From the NCBI RefSeq assembly GCF_022427145.1, contig NZ_JAKSXN010000002.1:62001-126000 (forward strand): DNA of 64,000 nt. The letters are read 5' to 3'. This document shows, in pieces, positions 52,629-61,302 of the stretch. The notes below the pieces were generated by a model. It was not told where the DNA came from, did no database searches, and saw nothing but the letters and a program-made list of their open reading frames with translations. Position 1 is the first letter of the stretch. The number at the start of each line of letters is the position of its first letter. The position numbers and the translations under genes are program-made. This stretch comes from Paenibacillus timonensis. Lineage in GTDB: Bacteria; Bacillota; Bacilli; Paenibacillales; Paenibacillaceae.

Positions 52629-53552
52629 ATGATCGGCGATATTGTACTGGACGTCGTTTTGCCCATTTTTGTCTTGATTGGATTAGGCGCATTGATGCAA
52701 CGGGCTTTTAATTTGGATTTGTACACGCTCGCCAAGATTAACTTCTACTTCGTGACGCCCGCGGTCGTATTCGTCAGCATGTACGAATCGGAGATGTCCG
52801 CCGAACTGCTGGGAAGCGTTACGGGATTTTATATTTTATACGTCCTGCTGCTCTACGGGGTCAGCCTGCTCGTCAGCCAGCGCCTGAAGTTCGGGCCGGG
52901 CATGCGGGCCGCCTTCACTAACAGTCTGATTCTCGACAACTCCGGCAATTACGGGCTGCCGATCAACCAACTGGCGTTTAAAGGCGATCCGTTGGCCGCC
53001 TCGGTACAAGCGCTGGTGATGACGTTCCAGAGTCTGGTCACGTTCACCTACGGCGTGATGTCCGTCCAACGGGCCAAATCCGGCGGTACGCTGAAAGCCG
53101 CTCTGATCGGTTTTATGAAGATGCCCGTGCCTTACGCCTTGGTGCTCGGGATGGCGCTGCACCTGCTCGGATGGCCGCTTCCTTATTTCGTAGCCAAGCC
53201 GCTGGGTTACATCGCCGATTCGATGGTCGCCATCGCGCTGCTGACGCTTGGCGCGCAAATCGTGAAATATCCGCTTCGGCTCGATCGGATCGACGTTTAC
53301 GTCAGCGTAGCCCTGCGACTGCTGATCGGTCCGGCCATCGGCTTTGCGCTCGTATGGGCGCTGGGCCTCAAAGGGATCCCGGCCCAAGCCCTGTTGATCG
53401 CTTCCGGCATGCCGACCGGCGTGAACAGCACGATCCTAGCGGAAGAATACGACAACGAACCGGATTTTGCCTCGCAAACCGTGCTGATTTCCACGCTGCT
53501 GAACATCATCACCATGACCGCCCTGATTTCTTTGTCCCAATACGTAGGATAA
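52629..53552 (+). CDS. AEC-family auxin-efflux-type carrier
   Basis: The product has 307 residues with about 10 membrane segments in two halves; ATG 52629 has only a weak ribosome binding site (AAGAAAG). Family patterns include LPIFVLIGLGALMQR at the start, TPAVVFVSMYES, NSLILDNSGNYGLPINQLAF and the C-terminal ASGMPTGVNSTILAEEYD. Members move small carboxylates such as malate; the substrate here is unknown. It is followed by an unusually long perfect hairpin. Confidence 0.9.
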   Translation: MIGDIVLDVVLPIFVLIGLGALMQRAFNLDLYTLAKINFYFVTPAVVFVSMYESEMSAELLGSVTGFYILYVLLLYGVSLLVSQRLKFGPGMRAAFTNSLILDNSGNYGLPINQLAFKGDPLAASVQALVMTFQSLVTFTYGVMSVQRAKSGGTLKAALIGFMKMPVPYALVLGMALHLLGWPLPYFVAKPLGYIADSMVAIALLTLGAQIVKYPLRLDRIDVYVSVALRLLIGPAIGFALVWALGLKGIPAQALLIASGMPTGVNSTILAEEYDNEPDFASQTVLISTLLNIITMTALISLSQYVG

Positions 53553-53561
53553 TGCCGAAGA

Positions 53562-53604
53562 ACCGCAAGAACCTTCCGCCGATGAAGCGGAAGGTTCTTG
53601 CGGT
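53562..53604. terminator. Bidirectional terminator with an 18-bp stem
   Basis: ACCGCAAGAACCTTCCGC (53562-53579) pairs perfectly with GCGGAAGGTTCTTGCGGT (53587-53604) around a 7-base loop. It lies between the convergent AEC gene and the sugar-binding lipoprotein gene. Confidence 0.88.
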
Positions 53605-53614
53605 TTAGCCGTAA

Positions 53615-54946
53615 TTAATCGCCTTTCTGCAGCGCGGCTTCATGCTCTTTCACGAATTGCTCCGGCGTAACCGCTTTGCCGAAGAGCGCCTGGATCATAT
53701 TCAAATGCGTTTGCGCGGCGTTCCATTTCATCTGCACGTCGGCGAATAATGTCAGGTTGCTGGCATTGTTCAGCTCATCCAGCAAATCGATATAGAGCTG
53801 CGGCAAATCCGAAGCGGAAGTGTCTACCTTCGTTGCCGGAATAACCCCCGCCGTGCTGACCGATTCGGCCCCCCACTTGCTGATGAAATACTCCACGAAT
53901 TTCTTCGCTTCATCTTTGACTTTGGAGTTCTCCGCGACAAACAAGCCTACGCCAGGCCCGCCTACCCAACTGTTGATATCCCCCTTGCCGCCGGCGAAGG
54001 TCGGGAATTTGAAGAAGCCCACATTCTGTTTGAAACTCATGGGGACGTCCGGATTGCTCGTAAAGTTAGGAACCTCCCAAGTTCCTGCCAGGAACATGGC
54101 TGCCTGTTCATTCATGAATACGGATTTGCCTTCTTCATTGGACAAGCCGTTAAAGCCTTTGTTAAACGCGTTCATATCCACCAGCTGTTGAATTTCGGCA
54201 GCCGCCTGAATCAGCGCCGGATCCTCGAAGGTGCCGGAGCGGTCGATCGCCTTCTTCAACGTTTCCGGTCCGCCGAGCCGGTCGGCAAGGTACATATACC
54301 AGATCGAGCCCGTCCACCGGTCCCGGTTCCCAAGCGCGATGGGCGTTACCCCTTTGCTGTTCAACGTACGGATCACGTCCAGGAACTGATCGTAGGTATG
54401 CGGCACTTCCAGATCGTATTTATCAAAAATAGCTTTATTATAATAGATCGGCGAAATGTTCAGCTCGATCGGCAAGCCGTACGTTCTTCCCTGCACCGCG
54501 TAAGCATCGGTTGCGCCCGGAACGAATTGGTCCTTCAAGCCGCGGTCCAGCAAATCGTCGAGCGGGGCGAACAGGTCGCCCTTCACGTACGGGTCCATAA
54601 AACCGGCAGCCCAGGTCACGCCTACGTCGGGCAGCTCGTTCGCAGCGGACAAAATTTTCAGTTTGTTCTTATACTGCTCGTTCTCCATTACTTCCTGCTG
54701 AATCGTTATATTCGGATGTTCGGACTGGTACTGGTCGATGATTTCGTTCACCAGCTTATTTTGCTGCGGCGAAGCGCCTGCTGGCCATAGATGCATGAAC
54801 TGAATCGTAACGTTCCCGCCCGCCGCCGATGCCGCCTGGTTTTCCGCGCTGCCGCCTCCCGCCGCCTTACCGCCGGTGCAGCCGGAGAGTCCCAGCAACA
54901 GGAGAAGCGAAATCAACAGGACGGGTGTTGTTTTTTGGTTGGACAT
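53615..54946 (-). CDS. Extracellular sugar-binding lipoprotein (ABC family 1 solute-binding protein)
   Basis: The product has 443 residues. The signal peptide has a lipobox LGLSGC, with Cys23 as the lipid anchor, followed by a Gly/Ala/Ser-rich linker. The mature protein has the type I sugar-binding pattern (VTIQFMHLWPAGASPQQNKL, YGLPIELNISPIYYNKAIFD, MNEQAAMFLAGTWEVPNF). ATG 54946 follows GGGGGATC. It would capture an oligosaccharide, but no permease gene is next to it: downstream lies the convergent AEC gene. The YesMN pair upstream is the likely regulator. Confidence 0.92.
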   Translation of the reverse strand: MSNQKTTPVLLISLLLLLGLSGCTGGKAAGGGSAENQAASAAGGNVTIQFMHLWPAGASPQQNKLVNEIIDQYQSEHPNITIQQEVMENEQYKNKLKILSAANELPDVGVTWAAGFMDPYVKGDLFAPLDDLLDRGLKDQFVPGATDAYAVQGRTYGLPIELNISPIYYNKAIFDKYDLEVPHTYDQFLDVIRTLNSKGVTPIALGNRDRWTGSIWYMYLADRLGGPETLKKAIDRSGTFEDPALIQAAAEIQQLVDMNAFNKGFNGLSNEEGKSVFMNEQAAMFLAGTWEVPNFTSNPDVPMSFKQNVGFFKFPTFAGGKGDINSWVGGPGVGLFVAENSKVKDEAKKFVEYFISKWGAESVSTAGVIPATKVDTSASDLPQLYIDLLDELNNASNLTLFADVQMKWNAAQTHLNMIQALFGKAVTPEQFVKEHEAALQKGD

Positions 54947-54978
54947 GCTTGATCCCCCTAGTGATCACGGTTATTTAG

Positions 54979-54992
54979 TGTAACCGCTTCAA
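54979..54992 (-). promoter_or_regulatory. Possible catabolite-responsive element upstream of the lipoprotein gene
   Basis: TGTAACCGCTTCAA matches the CcpA consensus TGWNANCGNTNWCA at 12 of 14 positions, 33 bases before the start codon. A TGTCGAA Spo0A-type motif lies 72 bases further upstream at 55064-55070. Confidence 0.35.
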
Positions 54993-55085
54993 TCCAAGTG
55001 TATCACGTTGATGATTGCGCTTCCATAGCACGGATAGGGCGAGGACCGGTTCTCCGCAAATAATGTCGAATTTTCCGCCCTGCCT

Positions 55086-55883
55086 CTACGTGTCCGCCTC
55101 CGTCTCCTTCGTCTGGCTGCGGTATTTGCTGGGACTCATGCCTTCATAGCTTTTGAACACCTTAATGAAATATTTGTCGCTCTGATAACCTACCCGTTCT
55201 GCGATCTCCCCGACGGACAGAGTCGTCCGCAGCAGCAGCTCTTTGGCGCGAAGCACCCGCAGCCGGCTAATATATTCGCTGAAGGTCAGGTCCGTCTGTT
55301 CCTTGAACAGCACGCTGAAATAACTGGGATTCAAATGCAGACGATCGGCAACTTGACGCATCGTGATCGGCTCGTGCAAATGCTCGTCCAGGAAGCTCAG
55401 CGCCTCGCGCACCTGGGGAGTATACTGCGTATCCGTCTCTTTCGTCTCCAGCAGCCGCGGATCGACCAGCTTCTCCATCGTTTCGATCCGGTGCCGGTCG
55501 TCCTCAACCAAAAGTGCCTGTTCCACGGCCTGGACCAGCTTATGCTTATCCACCGGCTTCAGCAAATAATTCACGACGCCCAGCTGCATCGCTTTTTGCG
55601 CGTATTCGAACTCCGCATAACCCGATATGATGATGGCGACCGGTTTGAACTGCTTGTGGCGCTGCTGCATCTCGATCAGCTCCAGCCCGCTAATGCCGGG
55701 CATGCGGATATCCGTGATCAGCAGATGAGCGACATGGTTCTCCAGCCAAACCAGCGCAGCTTGACCGCTGTCCATCGATTCGATCCGGTATCGGCCGGCA
55801 GACCAGGCTTCCAGCGTTTTCGTAAACCCTGCCCTCGTCCTTGGCTCATCCTCCACCACAAGAATCGTTTTTGTCTGCTTCAT
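55086..55883 (-). CDS. Response regulator, YesN/AraC type
   Basis: The product has 265 residues. The receiver domain has phospho-Asp in LLITDIRMPGISGLEL (D57 or near), the acidic pair in VVEDEP and Lys in LLKPVDKHK. The C-terminal AraC domain (about 160-258) has two helix-turn-helices (MRQVADRLHLNPSYFSVLFK and VGEIAERVGYQSDKYFIKVF). It overlaps the kinase gene by 4 bases, so they form a two-component pair. In this family the usual target is a neighbouring sugar ABC operon, here the lipoprotein gene 139 bases downstream. Confidence 0.94.
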   Translation of the reverse strand: MKQTKTILVVEDEPRTRAGFTKTLEAWSAGRYRIESMDSGQAALVWLENHVAHLLITDIRMPGISGLELIEMQQRHKQFKPVAIIISGYAEFEYAQKAMQLGVVNYLLKPVDKHKLVQAVEQALLVEDDRHRIETMEKLVDPRLLETKETDTQYTPQVREALSFLDEHLHEPITMRQVADRLHLNPSYFSVLFKEQTDLTFSEYISRLRVLRAKELLLRTTLSVGEIAERVGYQSDKYFIKVFKSYEGMSPSKYRSQTKETEADT

Positions 55884-57640
55884 ACCGTTCCCCCGTATTC
55901 GCTAGGTATTTCAAAGCTTATGGCCGTTCCTTCGCCCGGAAAGCTCGTTACCTGCAACCCATGCTTTTCCCCTTGTTCTCCGTCAAAATACAAGCGCAGC
56001 CGCCGCTGCACGTTCACGATACCGACGCCTGTCCCCTTGGTGGAAATGGAAGGCCCTCCTTCCATGGCCTGCAGCAAGCCGAGCAGCGTATCCTCGTCCA
56101 TCCCGGGACCGTTATCCCGTACGGTGACTTTCACGTACCCCTCCCGCTCCGACGACTCGGCGCTTATACTCACTTTGCCCTGTCCGATTTGTTTTTCAAC
56201 CCCGTGCAATATCGCGTTTTCCACCAGCGGCTGAATCAGAAGCTTCGGAATTTTGACGTGGCGGAACTCGCCGGCGTCAATGGACCAGGTTAACCGGTCC
56301 GCAAGGCGAATATCCATCAGCTGCAGGTAGCGCTCCACATGCTCCAGTTCGTCCTCCATCGTCACCCATTCGTCCTGGTTCGGGCTGCTGATGATGTACC
56401 GGAACAAGCTGGACATGCCGACCACCAGGTTCGCCAACTCTTCTTCCCCCTTCTCCTCCAGGGACCAATAGAAGGCCTCCAGCGTATTGAACAGGAAATG
56501 CGGGTTGATTTGCGCCTGAAGCGCCTTTAATTCGGTGCGGCTCTGCAAGAGTTCCTTCTCGTAAACGACGCGGATCAATTCGTTCATGTTGTCGACCATC
56601 TGGTTGTAGGAATTGTTCAGCTCGTTGATTTCCATCGTTTTCGAGAACATCGGGTTCGGCTGCAGCACCCCGAATCTCGCCCCGCGCATCGCCTTGATCA
56701 GCCGGAAGATCGGCCGGGTAATCATCGTGGACAGCGACAGCGACACGATCAGGAACAGCAGCACCCCAATGGCCCCCGAGGCGATGACAGCCGTACGCAG
56801 GGCGGAAATCCCGCTGGTGACGTAGCTGACCGGCGTAAAGAAGACCAGCGTCCACCCCGTCGCTTTGGAGGCTTGTTTCACCTCGATAAACTCTTGTCCA
56901 CCAATCGTGATGTTCTTCCCCTGATTGCCCAACAGTCCCTTCACATCCAAGTCCTCCGCGGGAAAGCTGAAATTCGTCGCGACCGGTCGCTGATTTCCAT
57001 CGACCAGCAAAATGTATTCTCCGCCTTCCCCATCGATCTGCTCATGAATTTGAAAATAAGACCGGTCGATCCGGACCATCAGATATCCTCCGGACGAAAA
57101 CCAGCGGTCGAGCAGGCTGACCCGTCGCAACGCCAGCACGGAAGACGGGTCGCGCGGATCGATGCCGATCCATACGAGCGCCCCTTTGCCCCAATTGGCC
57201 GCATTAATCCACTGGGAGTCGATCGTATCGATCAATTGGGTTTCGTTCAGCGGGAACAAGCGCCGGTAATCGTTCGTGTACAATTCGAGCGATTTGATGC
57301 CGGTCACGTAAGCTTGGTAATCGCTGAATAAGGGCAACAACGATTGGCGCGAGCTGAAGGGCGTCTCTTGTCCTTGGACCTCGGCCAGCAGCAGCTTCTG
57401 TACGTAGTCATCGGTGGCAACCTGCGTCGTCAGCGTATTGATTTGGGCGATAAGCGCATCCAAGCGTCCGTTCGCTTGCAGGGCGGTTTGGCTGATATGC
57501 TTCTCGGCGTTGGTTTCCAGCAGCGCGGACACCCGGGAATACGTGAGTACGCTGGCGATCCCCAGGACAAAAACCATCAGCAGCATGAAACTGATAAAGA
57601 TTTGATTTCTTAAGGTGAACCATCGTTTCGGTTTTTTCAC
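55880..57640 (-). CDS. Sensor histidine kinase, YesM type
   Basis: The product has 586 residues from GTG 57640. TM1 (about 12-34) and TM2 (about 283-305) bracket an extracellular sensor of dCache type. HAMP-like RPIFRLIKAMRGARFG follows, then His_kinase QINPHFLFNTLEAFYWSLEE (phospho-His in NPHFLFN) and HATPase with LVENAILHGVEK and NGPGMDEDTL, GTGVGIVNVQRRL. It phosphorylates the overlapping response regulator. Such pairs sense extracellular sugars, often together with a solute-binding protein. Confidence 0.94.
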   Translation of the reverse strand: MKKPKRWFTLRNQIFISFMLLMVFVLGIASVLTYSRVSALLETNAEKHISQTALQANGRLDALIAQINTLTTQVATDDYVQKLLLAEVQGQETPFSSRQSLLPLFSDYQAYVTGIKSLELYTNDYRRLFPLNETQLIDTIDSQWINAANWGKGALVWIGIDPRDPSSVLALRRVSLLDRWFSSGGYLMVRIDRSYFQIHEQIDGEGGEYILLVDGNQRPVATNFSFPAEDLDVKGLLGNQGKNITIGGQEFIEVKQASKATGWTLVFFTPVSYVTSGISALRTAVIASGAIGVLLFLIVSLSLSTMITRPIFRLIKAMRGARFGVLQPNPMFSKTMEINELNNSYNQMVDNMNELIRVVYEKELLQSRTELKALQAQINPHFLFNTLEAFYWSLEEKGEEELANLVVGMSSLFRYIISSPNQDEWVTMEDELEHVERYLQLMDIRLADRLTWSIDAGEFRHVKIPKLLIQPLVENAILHGVEKQIGQGKVSISAESSEREGYVKVTVRDNGPGMDEDTLLGLLQAMEGGPSISTKGTGVGIVNVQRRLRLYFDGEQGEKHGLQVTSFPGEGTAISFEIPSEYGGTV

Positions 57641-57845
57641 GTCCGGTCAAAACCTTTCCGTCCAAAGTCTACAACCCGATCCCATCATAATACCGAAAAG
57701 GGCCGGATGAAACTATGCATTTTTTGAAGCCGTCCCGTATAATGAGGAGGCGGCGGTTCCCGCTGCATGACAATACATAAGCATTTTAATGGAAAAGGCC
57801 GAGGTTTTCTACTACGGCCGCGAGAGGGAGAAGAAGATCATCGCA

Positions 57846-58568
57846 ATGAAGCCAATCACGCCAAACCACGCGGTTTTTTTTGACGTCGACGATACGTTAT
57901 ACGACCACCTGCAGCCTTTTCGCGCAGCGCTGGAGGAAACTTTAGGCACCGGACCGGACTTTCCATATGAGCCGGCCTATCACCGGATGCGCTATTACAG
58001 CGATTTCCTGTCCGCCGAAGCCGGCGGCACGCCAACCCATGGCCAGGTGCTTGATACGATGCGCACCGAGCGCTTCGTCCGTTCGCTGGCGGAATTCGGT
58101 CTCACGCTGACAACCGGGCAGGCCGCGGCGGTTCAGGCCGCATACCTGAACCGCCAGTTTGACATCAAACCATTCCCCGGAGCTTTGGAACTCATCGGCG
58201 AGCTCCAGGCGCAGAGGATCGTCGTCGGAGTGATTACGAACGGGCCGCCGGATCACCAGTGGCGTAAAATCCAGGCGCTTGGGGTAGACCGGCTGATCCC
58301 CGCCGAGTTGGTGTTCATCTCGGGCGCGGTAGGCCTGACCAAACCAGATGCTCGGCTGTTTGAGCTGATCGCCGGGAAGCTGGGCAAATCGCCGGAGCAG
58401 TGCTGTTATATCGGCGACTCCTGGCGCAACGATGTCGTAGGAGCGGCCCGAGCCGGCTGGCGCGTGATCTGGTTCAACCATCGCGGTGTCCGCCCCGAAT
58501 CGGAGCCCCATCTCCTTCATGCGCCGGCTGCCAGCTATGACGAACTCGCCCGGCTGCTGTTCGGCTAA
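57846..58568 (+). CDS. HAD-superfamily hydrolase
   Basis: The product has 240 residues from ATG 57846 (MKPITPNHAVFFDVDDTLYD). An upstream in-frame ATG at 57789 would add 19 residues; neither has an ideal ribosome binding site. Motifs are I DVDDTLYD, II VITNG, III TKPDARLF and IV YIGDSWRNDVVGA, with an alpha-helical cap of the C1 type between I and II. These are phosphatases of small metabolites; YjjG-like or phosphoglycolate-type activity is possible. It ends before a strong terminator. Confidence 0.92.
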   Translation: MKPITPNHAVFFDVDDTLYDHLQPFRAALEETLGTGPDFPYEPAYHRMRYYSDFLSAEAGGTPTHGQVLDTMRTERFVRSLAEFGLTLTTGQAAAVQAAYLNRQFDIKPFPGALELIGELQAQRIVVGVITNGPPDHQWRKIQALGVDRLIPAELVFISGAVGLTKPDARLFELIAGKLGKSPEQCCYIGDSWRNDVVGAARAGWRVIWFNHRGVRPESEPHLLHAPAASYDELARLLFG

Positions 58569-58590
58569 CTGTTTTAGGACGTAGAAATCA

Positions 58591-58626
58591 GGAATGCTGC
58601 ATGCGTTTGCAGCATTCCTTTTTTTT
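58591..58626 (+). terminator. Terminator of the HAD gene
   Basis: GGAATGCTGC (58591-58600) pairs with GCAGCATTCC (58609-58618) around an 8-base loop, followed by eight T. It separates the HAD gene from the ger operon. Confidence 0.95.
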
Positions 58627-58656
58627 CGTGCAACCTTCCCTCGCCACACCTTCCCT

Positions 58657-58685
58657 GCATAGTTCGATCCTAGCTACGCACAATA
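58657..58685 (+). promoter_or_regulatory. SigG-like promoter of the ger operon
   Basis: GCATA (58657-58661) and CACAATA (58679-58685) are 17 bases apart. They match the SigG consensus GNATR and CATNNTA with one mismatch in the -10, and the start codon is 32 bases downstream. Forespore expression is expected for germination receptors. Confidence 0.65.
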
Positions 58686-58717
58686 GAAGAAAATGCCTCG
58701 GCTGGAGGAATTACGCC

Positions 58718-60211
58718 TTGTTCTCCCGACTAATGAAATCCATCTTGACGATAGCCAAACAAAAAAACCTGCAGCAATCGCCCCATATATCCGAACCTCA
58801 GGCGCCTGGCCCGCTGACGCTGAACCGCGTTCTGGACGAATTCCGGGGCTGCTCCGATCTGGAGCATCGGACGTACCCGGTGATCCAGGCCGATATCTTA
58901 TACTTCGATCACATGGTCGACAAGCAGAAGTTTATCAACAACGTGGCGATTCCGCTGGAAAACATCCGGCGCGAAGATCTGGACGGGCTCCTGCAGCAGT
59001 CCCAATTTGTCCGCGAGGTCGATCCAACAAGGGTCATCCGCGGCGTTTTGGACGGAGATGCCGCGTTGTTCGTGCCGCAGGGAGTTTACCTAATTTCCGT
59101 TTATGGTCCGGAAAAGCGGGCCATTGAATCGTCGCAGACGGAATCCACGATCGTCGGCCCGCATGACGCCTTTAACGAATCGCTGGACACTAACCTGTCC
59201 ATCATCCGCCGCAGAGTGAAGAGCAGCCGGTTAAAGGTCAAGCAATTCGAGGTCGGAGAAATTTTCAAGACCAAGGTTTCTTTGCTTTACATCGACGAGA
59301 TCGCCAATATGGACTTCGTCGACCGGATGTCGGAACGGATTCGAAGCATCGAGTACAGCGCGGTTTTTGACGGCAGCATGCTTGTGCAATTGATCGAAGA
59401 TTTTCCATCCACGATCTTTCCGTTGTTCCTGACCTCGGAGCGTCCGGACGTCGCCGTTTCCAAGCTGAACGAAGGCCGGGTGGTTGTAATTATGGACCAA
59501 AGCCCGTCGGTGATCGTGGGACCTACGACGGTATTCGAATTTTTCACCTCGCCCGACGATTATTACAGCCGCTGGGCGGTTGGCACATTTCTTCGGGTCC
59601 TGCGTTACGTCGCTTTTATACTTACGCTGACGTTAACCTCCATGTATGTGTCTATCACGACGTATCATTACGAGATGATCCCGCAAAATTTACTGGCCTC
59701 GATGTCTGAATCGCGCAGCCGCGTTCCTTTTCCTCCTGTCCTGGAGGCCTTGTTAATGGAAACCACCTTGGAACTGCTGCGGGAAGCCGGCGCCCGTATG
59801 CCCTCCAAAATCGGGCAAACGATCGGGATCGTAGGCGGTATCGTTATCGGAACGGCGGCGGTGGAAGCCGGGTTCACCAGTAACATCCTGATCATCGCCG
59901 TGGCCATGTCAGCCATCGCTTCGTTCGTGATTCCCAGCTACACGATGAGCGGTTCGATTCGGCTTATTCGGTTTGCTCTAATCATCTTGTCGGGGATGCT
60001 CGGAAACTTCGGCTTCATGTTCGGGCTGGGCCTGGTCATCATCCATTTGTCCAAGCTGACCAGTCTGGGGGCCCCTTATACGCTTCCGCTCGCACCGATC
60101 AAGCCGGCCGACTGGAAAGATATTTTTATTCGGGGGCCCTTTTGGATGTTTTCCAAGCGGCCGAAGCAATCCCGTACCCCTAACGAGACCACAAACAAAA
60201 TGAAGAAATAG
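58718..60211 (+). CDS. Spore germination receptor subunit A (GerA/GerKA family)
   Basis: The product has 497 residues from TTG 58718, nine bases after GGAGG; the ATG at 58733 has none, and the longer frame from 58601 overlaps the terminator. The cytoplasmic N-terminal domain (about 15-270) is followed by about five membrane segments (about 290-470), with family patterns DFPSTIFPLFLTSERPDVAV, GRVVVIMDQSPSVIVGPTTV and SRVPFPPVLEALLMETTLEL. The A, B and C subunits form a nutrient receptor in the spore inner membrane. The operon order A-B-C is complete here. Confidence 0.95.
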   Translation: MFSRLMKSILTIAKQKNLQQSPHISEPQAPGPLTLNRVLDEFRGCSDLEHRTYPVIQADILYFDHMVDKQKFINNVAIPLENIRREDLDGLLQQSQFVREVDPTRVIRGVLDGDAALFVPQGVYLISVYGPEKRAIESSQTESTIVGPHDAFNESLDTNLSIIRRRVKSSRLKVKQFEVGEIFKTKVSLLYIDEIANMDFVDRMSERIRSIEYSAVFDGSMLVQLIEDFPSTIFPLFLTSERPDVAVSKLNEGRVVVIMDQSPSVIVGPTTVFEFFTSPDDYYSRWAVGTFLRVLRYVAFILTLTLTSMYVSITTYHYEMIPQNLLASMSESRSRVPFPPVLEALLMETTLELLREAGARMPSKIGQTIGIVGGIVIGTAAVEAGFTSNILIIAVAMSAIASFVIPSYTMSGSIRLIRFALIILSGMLGNFGFMFGLGLVIIHLSKLTSLGAPYTLPLAPIKPADWKDIFIRGPFWMFSKRPKQSRTPNETTNKMKK

Positions 60212-60219
60212 GTGACCCC

Positions 60220-61302
60220 ATGGACCGGGAAAAATTGAATCGCTTCCATATCGCCCTCATGGTGTTCAACACCCAAAGCGGGATCGTCCTGTTCACCCTG
60301 CCGCGGGTCACGGCGCACTACTTCGGAACCAACGGCTGGCTGATGCTTATCCCGATGTTCGCGCTCGTTACGCTGAACATTATGCTCATCTCTGCCGTTT
60401 ACCGGATGGGCCGGGGCGAATCCGTGTTCGACATTCTCGGCGCCTCCCTGCCTCGGTTCATTCTGATCCCGCTATATGTACTGTTATGGGGCCTGTTCAG
60501 CATGATCGGCTGCCTGGTCATCAAGCAGTATGCCTTGATTTATCAAATGCTGATTTTTCCGTCGACCTCGGACATGGTCATTAAAATTTTCGTGGATGTG
60601 CTCCTGTTCCTTTACATTACCAAGGGGATCTACACCATGTCCAAAGCCAATGTCATATTCTCGTTGCTGTTGCTGCTGCAAATTCCGCTCGCTTTCTACT
60701 TCCTCGGTGAATTCGATACAGCGCGGCTGACTCCATTCGTTTTCCAGGAGGGAACGGATAGGATAGAGGGTTTTATCCGGCTCTATGGCGCGTATATGGG
60801 ATACGAACTCACCCTATTTCTGTTTCCTTATGCGGAAAACACCAAGAGATGGCTGAAATACGTCCATCTCGGAAACGGAATCACCATGTTCGTTTACCTG
60901 CTGGTTACCTTTTTGGCTTACGGGTTCTTTGGCCATAAAACCTTGATCCATTCGTCATTTCCGATCCTCGACATGTATGCCTATTTACGTTTTCCGTTCA
61001 TCGAGCGCATCCAGAACTTTCTGTACAGCCTGTTCCTGTTTTCAATCGTACATACCGGGGCGATGTACTATTGGTCCGGCCAGGTGGTAATGTCGCAGGT
61101 TTTTCGCCGAATGAACTGGAAGGTGATCGTACTCCTATCCATGGCCGCTACCGTCGGTGTAGGAATGATCCCGAAAACCTTGATCAAGGTAGAGTCCTGG
61201 TTTCGATATTTAACGATCGCGCAAATGGGCTTTTCTTTCGGGTTCCCTTTGCTGCTCATCCTGCTTCTTTTGGTGCACAGGAGGACTAAAAAACATGCTT
61301 AA
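60220..61302 (+). CDS. Spore germination receptor subunit B (GerB/GerKB family)
   Basis: The product has 360 residues with 10 membrane segments of the amino acid-polyamine transporter fold (PF03845). ATG 60220 follows AGGTGA, eight bases after the subunit A stop. It starts with IALMVFNTQSGIVLFTLPRV, a family signature. The B subunit is thought to hold the germinant-binding site. It overlaps subunit C by 8 bases. Confidence 0.95.
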   Translation: MDREKLNRFHIALMVFNTQSGIVLFTLPRVTAHYFGTNGWLMLIPMFALVTLNIMLISAVYRMGRGESVFDILGASLPRFILIPLYVLLWGLFSMIGCLVIKQYALIYQMLIFPSTSDMVIKIFVDVLLFLYITKGIYTMSKANVIFSLLLLLQIPLAFYFLGEFDTARLTPFVFQEGTDRIEGFIRLYGAYMGYELTLFLFPYAENTKRWLKYVHLGNGITMFVYLLVTFLAYGFFGHKTLIHSSFPILDMYAYLRFPFIERIQNFLYSLFLFSIVHTGAMYYWSGQVVMSQVFRRMNWKVIVLLSMAATVGVGMIPKTLIKVESWFRYLTIAQMGFSFGFPLLLILLLLVHRRTKKHA

